NCBI RefSeq assembly: GCF_036324505.1
Contig: NC_086357.1
Span: 27,188,293 to 27,252,292 of the forward strand
Direction of reading: 5' to 3'
Length of the DNA stretch: 64,000 bases
From: Eleginops maclovinus
Taxonomy: Eukaryota; Chordata; Actinopteri; Perciformes; Eleginopidae
Shown here: piece by piece, positions 23,851 to 57,898 of the stretch
Numbering within the stretch: the first letter of the stretch is position 1
Layout of the letters: each line of letters opens with the position of its first letter
The notes under the pieces: model-generated
Databases searched by the model: none
Told to the model about the DNA's origin: nothing
Seen by the model: the letters and a program-made list of their open reading frames with translations, nothing else
Program-made: the position numbers and the translations under genes

Positions 23851-26233
23851 TATATGGAAAATATATTACAGTAGATTTGGGACTTTGTGTTTCTATAAAG
23901 GTATTTGATTTGTTTACATTTAGCAGCACGTTAACGAGGTGAAAAATCAATTTAAAAAAATTACATTTAATAAATAAATATATGAAAAAATAACACATGA
24001 AAATATGTACAAATAAAATATCTTTAAATACAAAAACATTAAATACACAGAATAAATAAAATAGACTATACACATTAAACATTCTCTAAAGTCGTTGCAG
24101 TTTTTTAAATTAAAATGCAATCAAGAAAAGTCTACTGCAAACTCATAAATGAATGAGGATGTTCCTTCATCGCTGGATTGATTGTGAAATTCATTTAAAA
24201 ATATCCGTCATCACAGTCCCGGTCACTGACCTTGAACTAATGCTGAGTTTTCTGGAGCGAACCGACTGCTTACCAAGCCCTTTCTCCAAATCCAAGCATG
24301 AAATTGACAATAAGTTGAAAAGCACGGGTGTTTTTGTTTCTGTGCTCACGAACACGAAGCCTGCACCGCTGCAGCTTTAATGTCTCCGTGTAAAAGGAGA
24401 AGTGCACCTTTGCTGCATCATGGGAGTCTGAATCCTCAATGAATTCAACTTAAATAATTACTCTGCAGAGGGAAGTAAATAAAGAGAAATGTGTTCATGC
24501 ACAGACAGAGAGGCTCATACACCATCTGGTATTTAAATCACAGGTTATTTGTTAACTGTCAAGTTATTATTTATGCTCAGGTGACTCATAAATATTCCAT
24601 TAGTGACTTAATTTAATTGGGACAGTATGGATTGTAGTGCATGTATGGTCATCTATTAAGAAAGCTGATAACTTAACGTCCCCTCTCCACCAGAGGTGTT
24701 TTCACATTCCTCTGCTGAAGGCGGAGATGTTTGTGTCCTTATTTCTAACATTTCTAACACACCCAGGACAAAGTAGATGTGGTACTTCCCATCTTCAAAA
24801 CAGTCAATAACACTGGAAAAGAAACCTGAAACATCCAGCGCTAACCATTAGCATAGCATATTTTACATTTGGAAAACAGCAAACATTTTGAGTGTGGAGT
24901 TTTTAGATGTAAACTGGTCTCTGGTGCATCCTCACATACAACCCACCACCCTAACCCTAACCCTAACCCTAACTCCCCCCCCCCCAAAAAAAACCCAACT
25001 AATTAATTAAGAATGTTTTGGTAGCCACTGCTAGTTAAATCAAGCTGCAAAATATGCTAAATTCACTGTAGTCCTCATTTAAGTCAATACAAAAGCAAAG
25101 TAAATACATATTTCTTTACATTTAAAATAACTATTAAACATCGAAGTGTATTTTTACACATTTTAACACTTGTGTTGAGGGGGACTAAGCCCAATTACAT
25201 TACATTATAAGAACCAAGTAAAACCAGTGTAGATAATCCTGTTATTTCAGATTTTAAAGACAACATTACACAATAATATGGTCATAAAAAGTATAACATT
25301 CATCCATTTCTGTTTTTCTAAAACACCCAAAAACAATTATTTCATTTTGTGTGTTTGAGGGGAGGAGGCTGTTGCATATTAAACACTGATATTGATGAAA
25401 TTAAAATGAATATAATTCAATTGGAAATGGTTAAAGAGAAGTGGCCCGAGGATCAATCCTCCTCTCCATGTTTTCATTCTAATTAGATATACCTTTTGTC
25501 ATATTAACATTTTTACATTTACATTTCCTTTTATTCTTTATAATAAAATCATTTGACATCCTTTATATAATAATAACAATGCAAGAGCAGTATTATGTAA
25601 AATAGGGAGACAAATTGTGATCAAACTAGTATTATTTCACACTCTGCGGTGCATTAATATGCACTCACACACTCAGTCTATAGAACTAGCTCTTATAGGG
25701 GGTTACAAACTGTTTGAGTTCATGAGTAAACACACACTGAGATCCTTTTTCTTTGCCAGACCACCAAGGAGGGGCTAATAGTTATGACATAACTCAGTGA
25801 TTATATATGACACGTTTATTAGAATATATTACATTTCAGCTCTCCACGATGCTGGGGTGAAAATGCAGCAGCTGCAGCATCTGGGTCCACAGCTGGTGAC
25901 ACTTCAGCAGCTGAGGGGAGCGAATAAAACACAGAAAGTGATGAGTTCAGGTGTGTCTGAGTTATTTATTTGCTTGTCAGTTTAATGGTGTTCTTGGTAA
26001 TGAGAGGATGGTTAAAAAGTCACATAAGGACATTAAAAAATTCAATTTGCTGCTACCCGCTCTAGGGGGCTTCCACATTGCTTTATTGTGTGTTGGTATA
26101 TCTGGTTAGAGAGTCAGTTGCTATAATTTTGGATAATGTCTCCAGCTTTATCCACCTTCACATACCAAAGAACCTTTTTTCAACTTTTGGATAAACTGCT
26201 ACTAAGAGCTATCAAGTATCCAAGGCGAGAAAC
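23851..26233. other. Intergenic region
   Basis: No gene seen. Includes a telomere-like run at 24949-24973 and AT-rich unique sequence. 24440-24660 is AT-rich with several TAATTA/ATTTAAAT words and could be a conserved non-coding block, which cannot be tested here. Confidence 0.45.
24949..24973 (+). repeat. Interstitial telomere-like repeat
   Basis: Four tandem CCCTAA hexamers, followed by a C run and an A run. Confidence 0.9.
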
Positions 26234-26627
26234 TGTCAGGGTTTGGGGAAATAGGACCCAAGTGCAGCAACAAAGGGAGGCAGGTATGGGTACAAACGAA
26301 AGGCGAGCTTTATTCCAAAAGCTGTTTTACAAAAATACGAAGTTAGGAAAAATCCAGGACATGAAAAACGCTTGACTTGAACACATGAAAGACGACAACG
26401 AACTGACAGAGAACAGAAGGGAAAGCAGGACTAAATACAAAGACACTAATCACAACACAAGCCACAGCTGGGGAGGGGAGGCAGAAACATGAGGGCAACA
26501 GGTGACAACAATGAAACAATCAGACACAAGGAAAAGCCAAAAGACAGGAAGTAAAACACATGACAAAACTGGAGGGAAAACATTTCAAAATAAAACAGGA
26601 AACAGACAGAAAACAAGGATCATGACA
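26234..26627 (-). mobile_element. Solo LTR (394 bp) with 5-bp target duplication
   Basis: Begins TGTCAGGG and ends CATGACA, flanked on both sides by GAAAC (26229-26233 and 26628-26632). On the minus strand it contains a GGAATAAAGC polyadenylation-type signal near the 3' end, placing the LTR on that strand. No internal retroviral genes are attached. A Gypsy-type origin is possible but unproven. Confidence 0.8.
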
Positions 26628-26632
26628 GAAAC

Positions 26633-26966
26633 TATCCATTTAGATGATCGATATGGGATTAGTTTATCCAAACAATGTGTTTTGGGGAATGAACGGTGAT
26701 GTTTGGAGCCGTATTAAACTGCTAGCAGTATGACAGAGGCCGGTTGGCATTAAACATTGCACAGCTAACATTTGCTAGCTTGATAGCTAGTGTTGACTAA
26801 CCTAGATCGATAGCAAATGTTAGCTACTGTGTTAATTAGATAGCTAATGTTTGCGAACTACTTTAACAGATAGTTAGAAGAAACGATTTATGGGACATAT
26901 AGATATATAAGTATTGTTCGCTATCCAGCCTTTTAGATAGCAACATATATAAGGTTAGCTAGTTAG
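26633..26966. other. Intergenic region with TAGCTA-rich sequence
   Basis: Many GCTAGC/TAGCTA words (26710-26965) but no regular period and no gene. Confidence 0.5.
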
Positions 26967-27654
26967 CAGTGACGTGCGGTGAAGTTCATGGCTGGTGAGG
27001 CACTGACGTCATCACAATCAGATTTGAACCTTAGAGCATCTTATTAAATGTTCATCTTATGAAAATGGTTTTAGTTTGGATATGCAATCCTCCATTCTAA
27101 AAGTAGGGTCAGGCGAGACGAACAAATAAGCAAATGACTGCACTTGACTTAACTGTAAATTTTAGCTCGCTGTCACTTATTCTGCAGCGCACGAAGAATC
27201 ACTGGACTCACTAGCACCCACTGCCATGAGGCAGGAGAACTGCGTGCCTCACCTAGTCTCTCTTCGCAGCGGTTTTGCTCAGCACAAGAGACACGTTACA
27301 GACATACAGTTGACAAAAAACACTGTATATTATATACACCAGCTAAAGTATGGAAATTAGTTAATATAGCCAGAGTGTTTGAACATTTGAATAGCGACAT
27401 ACAGACAGACAGCAGTTACAGTCTCACTGTATAGCATGTCAGCAGGTTGGTGCCTCACCGAGCAGCCGTTCTCAGTGTTTGAACGTGAATATGAAAATTC
27501 AGCGATTTTGGATCCAAATAATGTAAAACTGGTGAAATTAAAAGGAAAATAACTTTATAATACAAACAACTGGATAAATATGATCATTACATTTATTTCT
27601 TCATTTTACTTACTGAGGCAGGCCTCACCTGCCTCCCCTCACCGCACGTCACTG
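26967..27654. mobile_element. hAT-type MITE (688 bp) with perfect 8-bp TSD
   Basis: Terminal inverted repeats CAGTGACGTGCGGTGA (left) and TCACCGCACGTCACTG (right). It is flanked by CTAGTTAG at 26959-26966 and 27655-27662. Eight-base duplications and CAG...CTG ends indicate hAT. It has no transposase frame. Confidence 0.93.
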
Positions 27655-28314
27655 CTAGTTAGCTACATAGCTAAGATGCGCTAGTTAGCTACATAGTTAA
27701 GGGTCGCTAGTTTAACACACCGACTGCTTAATTTAATTTGGTCTACAGGGTGTCAACACTGAGGATCTGAATGTGGTTTTTTTGTGTTGCTCAAGCTCGA
27801 CAAATAGCATCTTTAAAAAGGTTTTCGCTTGTATACCATAAACCTGATCAGGTTTTATTTTTTATTATTTTGAACAAATGCAAATGCAATACGTAAAAAA
27901 TAAAAAGGAGCCTTTTTAATTCATAATTATAATGATGTGTAATTCATTTATTTGTGTGTTAAACTCATGAAACCAATCCTTGTGTCAGATCATAAATCTC
28001 CTAGCAACAGCACGGTGTGATGGACTGTGTGTGAAAAATGTCAAAAAATATAACACCATGCACAAAAAGAGCCATCAAAATTCGAGCAGTGAATAGAGCT
28101 GTTGTCTTTTTACCCATTATGTTTTTATCTGTGTTTTATTTGCATGTTTTTAAAATATTTTTCAGAAAATTGTTTCTAAAAGTTCCATTTTTCATCATTG
28201 ATTAACCTTAGAAATGCTGGACTTCTCTCATGCAAGCTCTTCTACAGATATGAATATCACACTCTGATGGAGATGCATTTCATGTTCCCTTCGGCTTCTT
28301 GCTGTTGGTCGATA

Positions 28315-28328
28315 GGGGGGGGGGGGGG
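28315..28328 (+). repeat. Poly-G tract
   Basis: Run of 14 G. Confidence 0.9.
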
Positions 28329-28493
28329 TTGATGCTCCCGCCTCCAGTTTTAATATCTCTCATTAAGATTAATTATCCTGTGTGAATGTACAGTTATTCA
28401 AACGGCCTGTCTCATTATGCCCAGAGATGTATTATTGCCATGCTCTCATTATCTCCCTCAGTGTCCCGGCTTGTATCCTTTATTGCTTTTATT

Positions 28494-28619
<126 letters not shown>

Positions 28620-29051
28620 TCATTAGGAGAGTCTCTGAGGACATGGAGGTGAAGAACCAACAGGTCCAAGGTCATAATTCATGGTTAAAATCACCTCATT
28701 TTGTACGAGTGTAATTTTCCCCCTACTTGTCCGATCTGATGCAATTGGTTTACAAGCAATTAGTGAACAAATCTGTACAGCCTGATTTTTTTTTATGAGT
28801 GACACTTACGCCCACCATCTGACAGTCTGCCTCTTAGAAATTATAAAGTCAAATCCTCAGCTATGTGTTATTTGTGAAGAGTTTATCCTCAGGGACGCAT
28901 CAGGCGAGCCTCATATCTGAATGTGTTGCATGCCATCTCTAGGAGGAAATCTATATCAACAGTTACCAAAGTTTAGGTCACAGCAAATTCATCATCATGG
29001 TCAATTCTAGATGTGTCACTTCCTTTGGTCATCACCTATAGAGTAGTGCCT

Positions 29052-29640
29052 TGATTGACTAATGTTGGGCTATAAAGGAACTACAGCATGGTCACATGAC
29101 TTCACGTCTCCACCGCTAAGCTAAAGCAGGCTAATGTTGGGCTATAAAGGAACTACAGCACGGTCACATGACTTCACCTCACCACCGCTAAGCTAACGGC
29201 GGCTAATGTTGGGCTATAAAGGAACTACAGCACGGTCACATGACTTCACGTCACCACCGCTAAGCTAAAGGAGGCTAATGTTGGGCTATAAAGGAACTAC
29301 AGCACGGTCACATGACTTCACGTCTCCACCGCTAAGCTAAAGGAGGCTAATGTTGGGCTATAAAGGAACTACAGCCCGGTCACATGACTTCACGTCTCCA
29401 CCGCTAAGCTAAAGGAGGCTAATGTTGATAACATGCTGTCTCATTAGGATTCATTGCTCATTACTGCACCACTCTTTAATTTGCTACCACAAATGATAAC
29501 GTGGCTAGCTAATAGGTCATGAATTAAGGGCACAGCACTTGGACATAAGGCAGTGCACTAAGGGAAGTACTGAATTCAGACACAGCAGTAGGGAGTGCTG
29601 AATTTACAGTACAAAATTCCTGATTCATCAATGGCTATTA
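29052..29640 (-). mobile_element. Element of the 72-bp family, about 5 units plus flank
   Basis: Array at 29057-29430 in the reverse orientation relative to 21390-22036. The right flank (GATAACATGCTGTCTCATTA, TTGCTACCACAAATGATAAC, GGCAGTGCACTAAGGGAAGT) is almost identical to 44350-44545. This pair is a subtype with a different right side from the 17.2-kb and 58.9-kb copies. Confidence 0.85.
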
Positions 29641-29769
29641 GTCATTACTTTCAGGAAGTCGTTTCATCCAGTGGGCTGATTAATCTCCTCTGTCTCCAGA
29701 ACTGAGACATTTAGAGCAGAGGAATCCAGATTTCATGCTGATGTTAGACAGTCACATCATCATAATGTG

Positions 29770-29775
<6 letters not shown>

Positions 29776-29844
<69 letters not shown>
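29776..29844 (+). repeat. (CA)n microsatellite
   Basis: About 34 CA units. Confidence 0.97.
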
Positions 29845-29847
<3 letters not shown>

Positions 29848-30797
29848 AACATTTATGTGACTGTAAATCACATGCAATTTGCCATTTGAATTAGTGCAGC
29901 TGCAGCATATCATGCAGCCAAATCCACAAATCCCACACGACACTAGCACGAGGAAGAAACCGGCGAAGATGCAGAAATGAGATTACAATGATGAACGTAG
30001 AGACAGTAGAGGAATAACAAATGTATGCAGGTAAGTACGGGATTACTGTTTTGCGGTTTATGAAAATGACACCAGTGTTGCTGATTTGAGAGCCGCTGTG
30101 CCACGACCTCCCTATCGTTGCTACTCATATTGAATAATAAAACAGCCATCATGTCTCTGTTATATTCCTTCAGTGTGTTTCTGCTGACGAGGTCCTGCAG
30201 GAAGATTGCCTCTTCTGCAGAAGATATCATTTGTGCTTTGACTTTATTATGCTGTAACAGTAGATAACACATAATATATGAAAGGTGGGAACACACACTG
30301 GTTTATTTCTGACTGTACCTTTGGGTTGTGGAGTATATTTGAGATGTCAGCGGCAATTTAAGTGGATTTTCTTTTTTGCCGTGCTAGCAATGCTGGTCGC
30401 TCCAACGGTCCATCGCTTTGGTTCAGAAGTAAGTATCTCGACAATTGTTTGATGAATTGCCATGAACTTTGGTGGAGACATTCATGTTCCTCTAAAGATG
30501 AATCTTACTGACTCTCAGGATCCTGTGACTTTTCCAAATGTTATCCTCATGTGGCTTAAATATGTGCTTTTAAGGTAAATGTCTCATTAAAATATGGTGA
30601 ATATGACAGAACTCTTTCAATAGATTTTGTGATTTAGTTTTTTTCTGTCTGCTGTTATATATTTTTCCTTTTCACTTTGAGTAAATCTAAATGAGTTTTG
30701 TGATGTGTAATACATTGAGATGCACATCAGCTAAAGCATTTTAGCACTTATTTTGGACTATGCTAACACACTAACAAAGTGAACATGGTACACATTG
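29845..30797. other. Intergenic region, nothing certain
   Basis: A minus-strand open frame at 29943-30296 has ordinary composition but no recognised domain or splice support. I do not call it. Confidence 0.45.
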
Positions 30798-31442
30798 TTG
30801 TGTCACGTCAAATCCGTTACTTATGTTTATTTATTATGTCTGTCATTTAATCAAGTGTTTACGTCATGTCAAGTCAGGTCTCATGGATTCACGTCATGTC
30901 TAAGTGCTTTTGTCATGTCTAGTCAAGCCCCCGTGTTTCATGTCATGTCTCGTTTCCCTCTTCCTGTTTTATTTTGGACTTACCTCCCGTTTTTCATTCC
31001 AGGCCCTGTTACTTCCTCCCTTTGTGTTTTCCCGCCATCCTCAGTGTCCGCCCCGCCCCTGATTGTTTCCACCTGTTCCCACTCACCTCATGCATAAATA
31101 CTCCTGTCTCCCAGTGTCAGTTCATCTTGTTCGTTGTGGTCATGTCAGGCCTCAGGTCGGAGAGTGATTATTCAATAAGTGTGCTTCTTGTCCTGGAAAG
31201 TCGAGTGATTTTCTAATGTGTTTCAAGCTAAGGTTAATCTCTAGAGAAGAGATCATCCTGAAGTTCTCCTTTGGTTAAGTTTTCTCTGGTTCCTCCTTGT
31301 GAGCCCTTTTTGTTATTCCTTGATACCTACCCTGAAAGAAGGTTCTGTTCATCTTTATTAAAAGACATGTTTGTTCATTTCAAAACTGTGTCTCTGGGTC
31401 GTGCTTTTGGATTCTCTTGCTTTGAGTCGAGGTCGTGACCCA
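30798..31442 (+). mobile_element. LTR-like element (about 640 bp)
   Basis: The sequence CACATTG occurs at both edges (30791-30797 and 31441-31447). The left end reads TTGTGTCACG and the right end GGTCGTGACC. Inside are a TATA-like CATAAATACTCC (31091-31102) and a TTATTAAAAGA signal (31356-31366), then a pyrimidine-rich 3' part. This fits a solo LTR on the plus strand; the exact ends are ambiguous by a few bases. Confidence 0.6.
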
Positions 31443-32458
31443 CATTGAAAATGCTTAACATCTGCATCTAAGCTTTGTTATTGTGAGCATTGATATATGA
31501 GCATTTCGCTCAAAGCAACCCGTGTTGGTCCTAATCATGATAGTATGATTACAACTGTGTTTTATCTGTCGAAATATCTGGTTTTACACAAGCTGTAGTG
31601 GCTCCAAAGCTTTGACAATTGCATTAAAACCCACTAACAAATAACCTACTGTTTTCTGCCACCATACTGTGTTCTCAACATGACTTTATTCCCCACTTAT
31701 GAACGCTAACTGGAGAAGGGTTGAAGGATTGGGAGAAGATTTAAATCCAATCTGTCCTCTTTCGTATATTTTTGTTTGTGACTCACAGCAGAGACATCAG
31801 AAGTACGAAGCCTGGATCATTAGTTATGGTTTGATTTGTGACAGGATGCTGGGCTCCGTCAGGCGGCTGCACACCGGTGTCGCTGAGCGAGACTTCTGAC
31901 AGGTGGTGTCACTCCCACGCGCCGCGAGCCGCTCAGCCAGGCGGTGCAGATGGTGCTTGGCGAGCCGAGTGCCAACAGTGGTTGCTTTGGAGACACGAAT
32001 GATAATTTTTTAAAAACATATTCCTCCGTCACTTGTAGCACTTCACTTACTTCTCATTGAAATAATTACCGAGCGTCACACAGCTGACAACAAAGGCTTG
32101 TAATTCATGTGAACTGAAGACAAAATGTGTAGTTACAGTATGTACATTACATTTCACACAGAACCAACAACGTGATGGAAATCTGACACGAGCAGAAATG
32201 CCTCCCCAGTCTCCAAGAAAAAAGAAAATGTGAATTATGATACGCATCTCACAAACTCAATAAAAGATCGAGACAGAAGTCCTGAAAGCACAAAGAGTGA
32301 AGTAGTGTAAACTGATGAGATATTGTACATGTTTGCTATAAAAGCATTGGGAATAAACGGTCCTGTCACACATAAATGTTCCACTTGCTGTTGGATATAT
32401 GACATTGAACATGGAAATGTAACGGTAAACGGGTAGCTGTAAATGTTGAGTAAATGGT
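31443..32458. other. Intergenic region, nothing recognised
   Basis: No gene or known repeat seen. 31850-31980 is locally GC-rich without a supported exon. Confidence 0.5.
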
Positions 32459-32872
32459 TTGATATTTTGGGGAATACTCTCATGCACTTTCTCATCAGAA
32501 GTGAGACAATTCACGTGAAGCTGCAACCAGCAAATGGTTAGCTTAGCTTAGCATAAACACTGTAAACAGAGGGACACAGCTAGCCTGGCTCTGTGCCAAA
32601 TCCCAAATCATAGAAATGTTAAAAAGGACATGAAGTGGCAATCTCTATGTCCGGCCAAGGAATAGTTATTGCACGTTTACCATTTATATACAGCTTTACT
32701 AAATGAGATTAAACGTGTTAAACATTAGCTTTAGATGTTTTATACGGCCTTAAACTGGCCCTTGTTTCCGGCTGTTATGCTAAGCTAAGCTAAGCTAAGC
32801 TAACTGACTGAAAATCGTGGTAAGAACCAAAGAAGCATTTATTTATTTCCCAAAATGTCAAAATAATCTTTT
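32459..32872. mobile_element. MITE-like palindromic fish element (about 410 bp)
   Basis: The left end is GATATTTTGGGGAATACTC and the right end TTCCCAAAATGTCAAA, which are imperfect inverted partners. Inside, TTAGCTTAGCTTAGCATAA faces TTATGCTAAGCTAAGCTAA. The arms and middle match a widespread teleost repeat I recognise. The copy is diverged; a shorter fragment lies at 195-330. Confidence 0.8.
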
Positions 32873-34279
32873 CAATATTGGCTGTGGATGACAAAACAAC
32901 ACCTCAACAAGAAGGAGAAGTTTATAAAATGCTGGTATGGATTTCATCCGCTGTGAAATCAAAGTTTCAGGTTGACAACTGAACAGTGTTCAACCACCGA
33001 CCGGAGCAAAGACTCAGCAGTACCGGCGGCGTCCACTACTGAAGAACCTGAAAGCAGTCACCGACTCCAAAACCAATTAAAGTCAGAGTTCAAGATTTTA
33101 GGGAAGACGCTTAAATGTTTCCCCCTGCTTACAGATGTTATGCTAATGTAGCGGCGTGGTGCTGCTAAGCTAAGCTAAGTAACTGCTGGCACAAGACCCC
33201 CTTTTCCTGTGAGCTAACATGATGTTGTGGGGGGATAATAGGTGGAAGCAGAATAAGCAAATTGGACAGCTTCTCTGAATGTCACTCACTCTACCCGACT
33301 GCTTATAACGCAGAGAAAATGGAGAACCTCAGGGCTTATAATCTTAAATATCCTGATGAAAAAGTAGCTATAGCGGGGGAGAAGATGATGGGGTTTAATG
33401 ATGGCCTTACTATATCGCACATACAGAAAAATGTTGCTAGTAGTTTAGCGTTTGCTAGCCGCAGCCCTAGCTAATACTTGCCGCAACATTGGTTAGCAAT
33501 AAGCTAAAGTACTAGCAGCAGTGTCTCTCCATCTTTTTACTAGTTGAACTTCTGCTAGCTGCAGCCAAGCACTTATGGCTGTGGATAAGGTTAGCAGAAC
33601 ACACAACGACATCGTCCAAGTTACGATCTCTCTCATCATTCAACTGTTGGTGTCAGCGGTTAGCTTATAACTGCTTGCTAACGTTAGCAACATGCTAAGC
33701 TTATGCCAACATTTTCTCTCCATCTCCGAACGCTGTGCAGATACTGTAGTTTGCTAGATCTTCACATCAATTTGAGTTTTAAATGTGTTCAATAAAATCA
33801 CCAACATCATCACAGGTTGGAGCTATCGGATGTTTAACTTTAGCTTACTGCAGGAAATGGAATAAGTGAATTCCCCAAAATGTTGAACAATTCCTTTGAA
33901 TCTAGTTCCATAAACTCAGAGTCTCTGTTTACACGATCATATGTGTCCTTGTGCAGACTGACATACAGCTGTAATAAAGTCCAATAATGGTAAGAGTCTT
34001 CGTCAGCTGTCTGGTCCAGTAGGAAAGCATTGAGTATCATCGACCCCACACCCGAACTCTGTCTGATGAACAGTACTGCAAAGACAGGTCCCGGCTCCTC
34101 ATAGAGCAGAGATACAGTTCAGCAAAGTCTTTGTAAAATACATCTTCTGCAGTTAAATCATCGTGACTTTGAATCTGTCTCTGTCATCAAAGTCCAGCTA
34201 TGATAAAAGATGTTTTAGTATGATGTTCCTCACATAAAGAAATGACACAGCGTGGGTTTAGAAAAACAACACCAGTGCG
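32873..34279 (-). other. GABRB3: Region downstream of GABRB3 stop, likely including its 3' UTR
   Basis: Sequence 3' of the stop codon. I could not place a polyadenylation site with confidence. It includes another TGCTAAGCTAAGCTAAG fragment near 33160-33180 and a TTAGC-rich stretch (33420-33710). No other gene is seen. Confidence 0.4.
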
Positions 34280-56505
<22,226 letters not shown>

Positions 56506-57010
56506 TGCGCGTGTGTGTGCAACAAACACAACGTGTACACACTCCTGCAAACCTCCGCTAAACCATGCGGGGCTCCCTCCACATTGTGTCTGCCTATGAA
56601 GCCGGTTAACATGCTTCAAGAGGCGAGGGTAGGAGCAGCGTTTGCCCGAGAAACAGCAGCCTCAGCCCGGGTCCCCATAGTGCGGTTAGCCGCTCTCAAA
56701 TATCCATCCACAAGTCCTCCGTGCAAAGTGCCGCTGAGTGAACATCAACACATCCGCTCACAGTTCCTGTTGTAACTCTGAGCAGAGAGGTCTCAGTGAG
56801 TGAGTTTTCATTATGACTCCTCATGTCAGTGTGCGCGAGGCTTGGTGATCATTAAAGCCCACGTGACACCCTGCATGTTATGAGTTAAGTGAGTAGTGCA
56901 CGAGTTCAATTACGTTAAGATGCAGCTCTGAGAGGAGGGCGGGGTGGGGGTGGGGGTGGGGGGGATGCTTTTACAGGAGACAATATGAGTGTGAGACTCC
57001 TCAGTTTTAT
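56506..57010 (-). promoter_or_regulatory. GABRB3: GABRB3 5' UTR and promoter region
   Basis: GC-richer sequence upstream of the start codon. 56938-56967 has five G runs (GGGCGGGGTGGGGGTGGGGG and more), a potential G-quadruplex on the plus strand. The start of transcription cannot be placed. Confidence 0.45.
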
Positions 57011-57776
57011 TGGATCAGTAGTAGTATAGGTATATAACAGTATATTTAGTCATGTACTTTATTTAACTTGGAGGTACTTTTACTTTCCATTTCCTGCTTC
57101 TTTATACTTCTACTGCACTCTATCTCAGAGGCAAATATTGTACTGTGTCTCAGATATTTAGTTCGAAAATGTAGAAATATAGTACAAAAATATTGATCCT
57201 GTATCAGAAAAGGTTAAGGGGGCTCTACTATGCTTTTGGGGGGGGTTTCCCTTTCCTTTAGTGTGTGATTTAGGTCCTGTAGTGCATGTCAATGGTCTGC
57301 ATATGTTAAAATCCCTGTGTTCTCTCCAGAGATGATGATTAAATATAATAATTGATATAATTGTTGTTGATTCTTTGCTGCAGAGGGTGTAAAAACATAG
57401 TGTCACTCAACTTCAAGATTTTAATGTCAATGCTATCTGTAGATTTCTCTCCTCTGCTTCAGTCTTTGCTGTGGTGGAAGAAGTTCAATATCACTGCAGG
57501 GAAGAGAGTGAGCTGAAATGGTCCCAAAGACTTTCTCACATTCCTTTAAGAGAGACATTGCTCGTTCAATTCCAGGAAGGAAACCTTTTTTTGTGGCAGA
57601 TTTTAGAGAGATAGACTATGATGTGTAACAACAATTCAAACAACCTGTCCTTTGTACTGTTATATCACCGACCTTTGCACTGTATCTTTTTATATCTGTG
57701 TTCTCTAATAACATCATGTACACATCATCCCATTACCACCCCAAACACTCGTTTATTCACAGGAAGTGATTCTTAC
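57011..57776. other. GABRB3-GABRA5 spacer, left part
   Basis: Contains AAGTAAAAGTA-type repeat (57050-57140) and, at 57222-57315, a fragment of the 57-bp-family host element (GGTTTCCCTTTCCTTTAGTG, CATGTCAATGGTCTGCATAT). No gene seen. Confidence 0.5.
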
Positions 57777-57824
57777 CTTGTGTCATAGATGGCGTACAGG
57801 TTTTTGTTCCCGTCAACAGCATCC
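57777..57824 (-). other. Candidate 48-nt cassette exon upstream of GABRB3
   Basis: A strong acceptor (CTGTTGTTTTAACAG before 57824) and donor (AAGGTAAGAA, GT at 57776-57775) enclose 48 nt on the minus strand. One frame reads DAVDGNKNLYAIYDT, with phases 2 in and 2 out, the same phase at which GABRB3 exon 2 begins. I do not recognise the peptide. It may be part of an alternative GABRB3 5' end, an exon of an unknown gene, or chance. Confidence 0.35.
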
Positions 57825-57898
57825 CTGTTAAAACAACAGAAGGTGTGATTACTTTATGTCAGTCAATTGTTGCAGAGATGACGTGTTTTGTAGTCAAA

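Noticed and set aside
24949..24973. Chromosome end
   Set aside because: Only four CCCTAA units within continuous sequence; at most an interstitial trace.
29943..30296. 117-codon minus-strand frame with ordinary composition
   Set aside because: No recognised domain and no convincing splice sites; cannot be told from chance.
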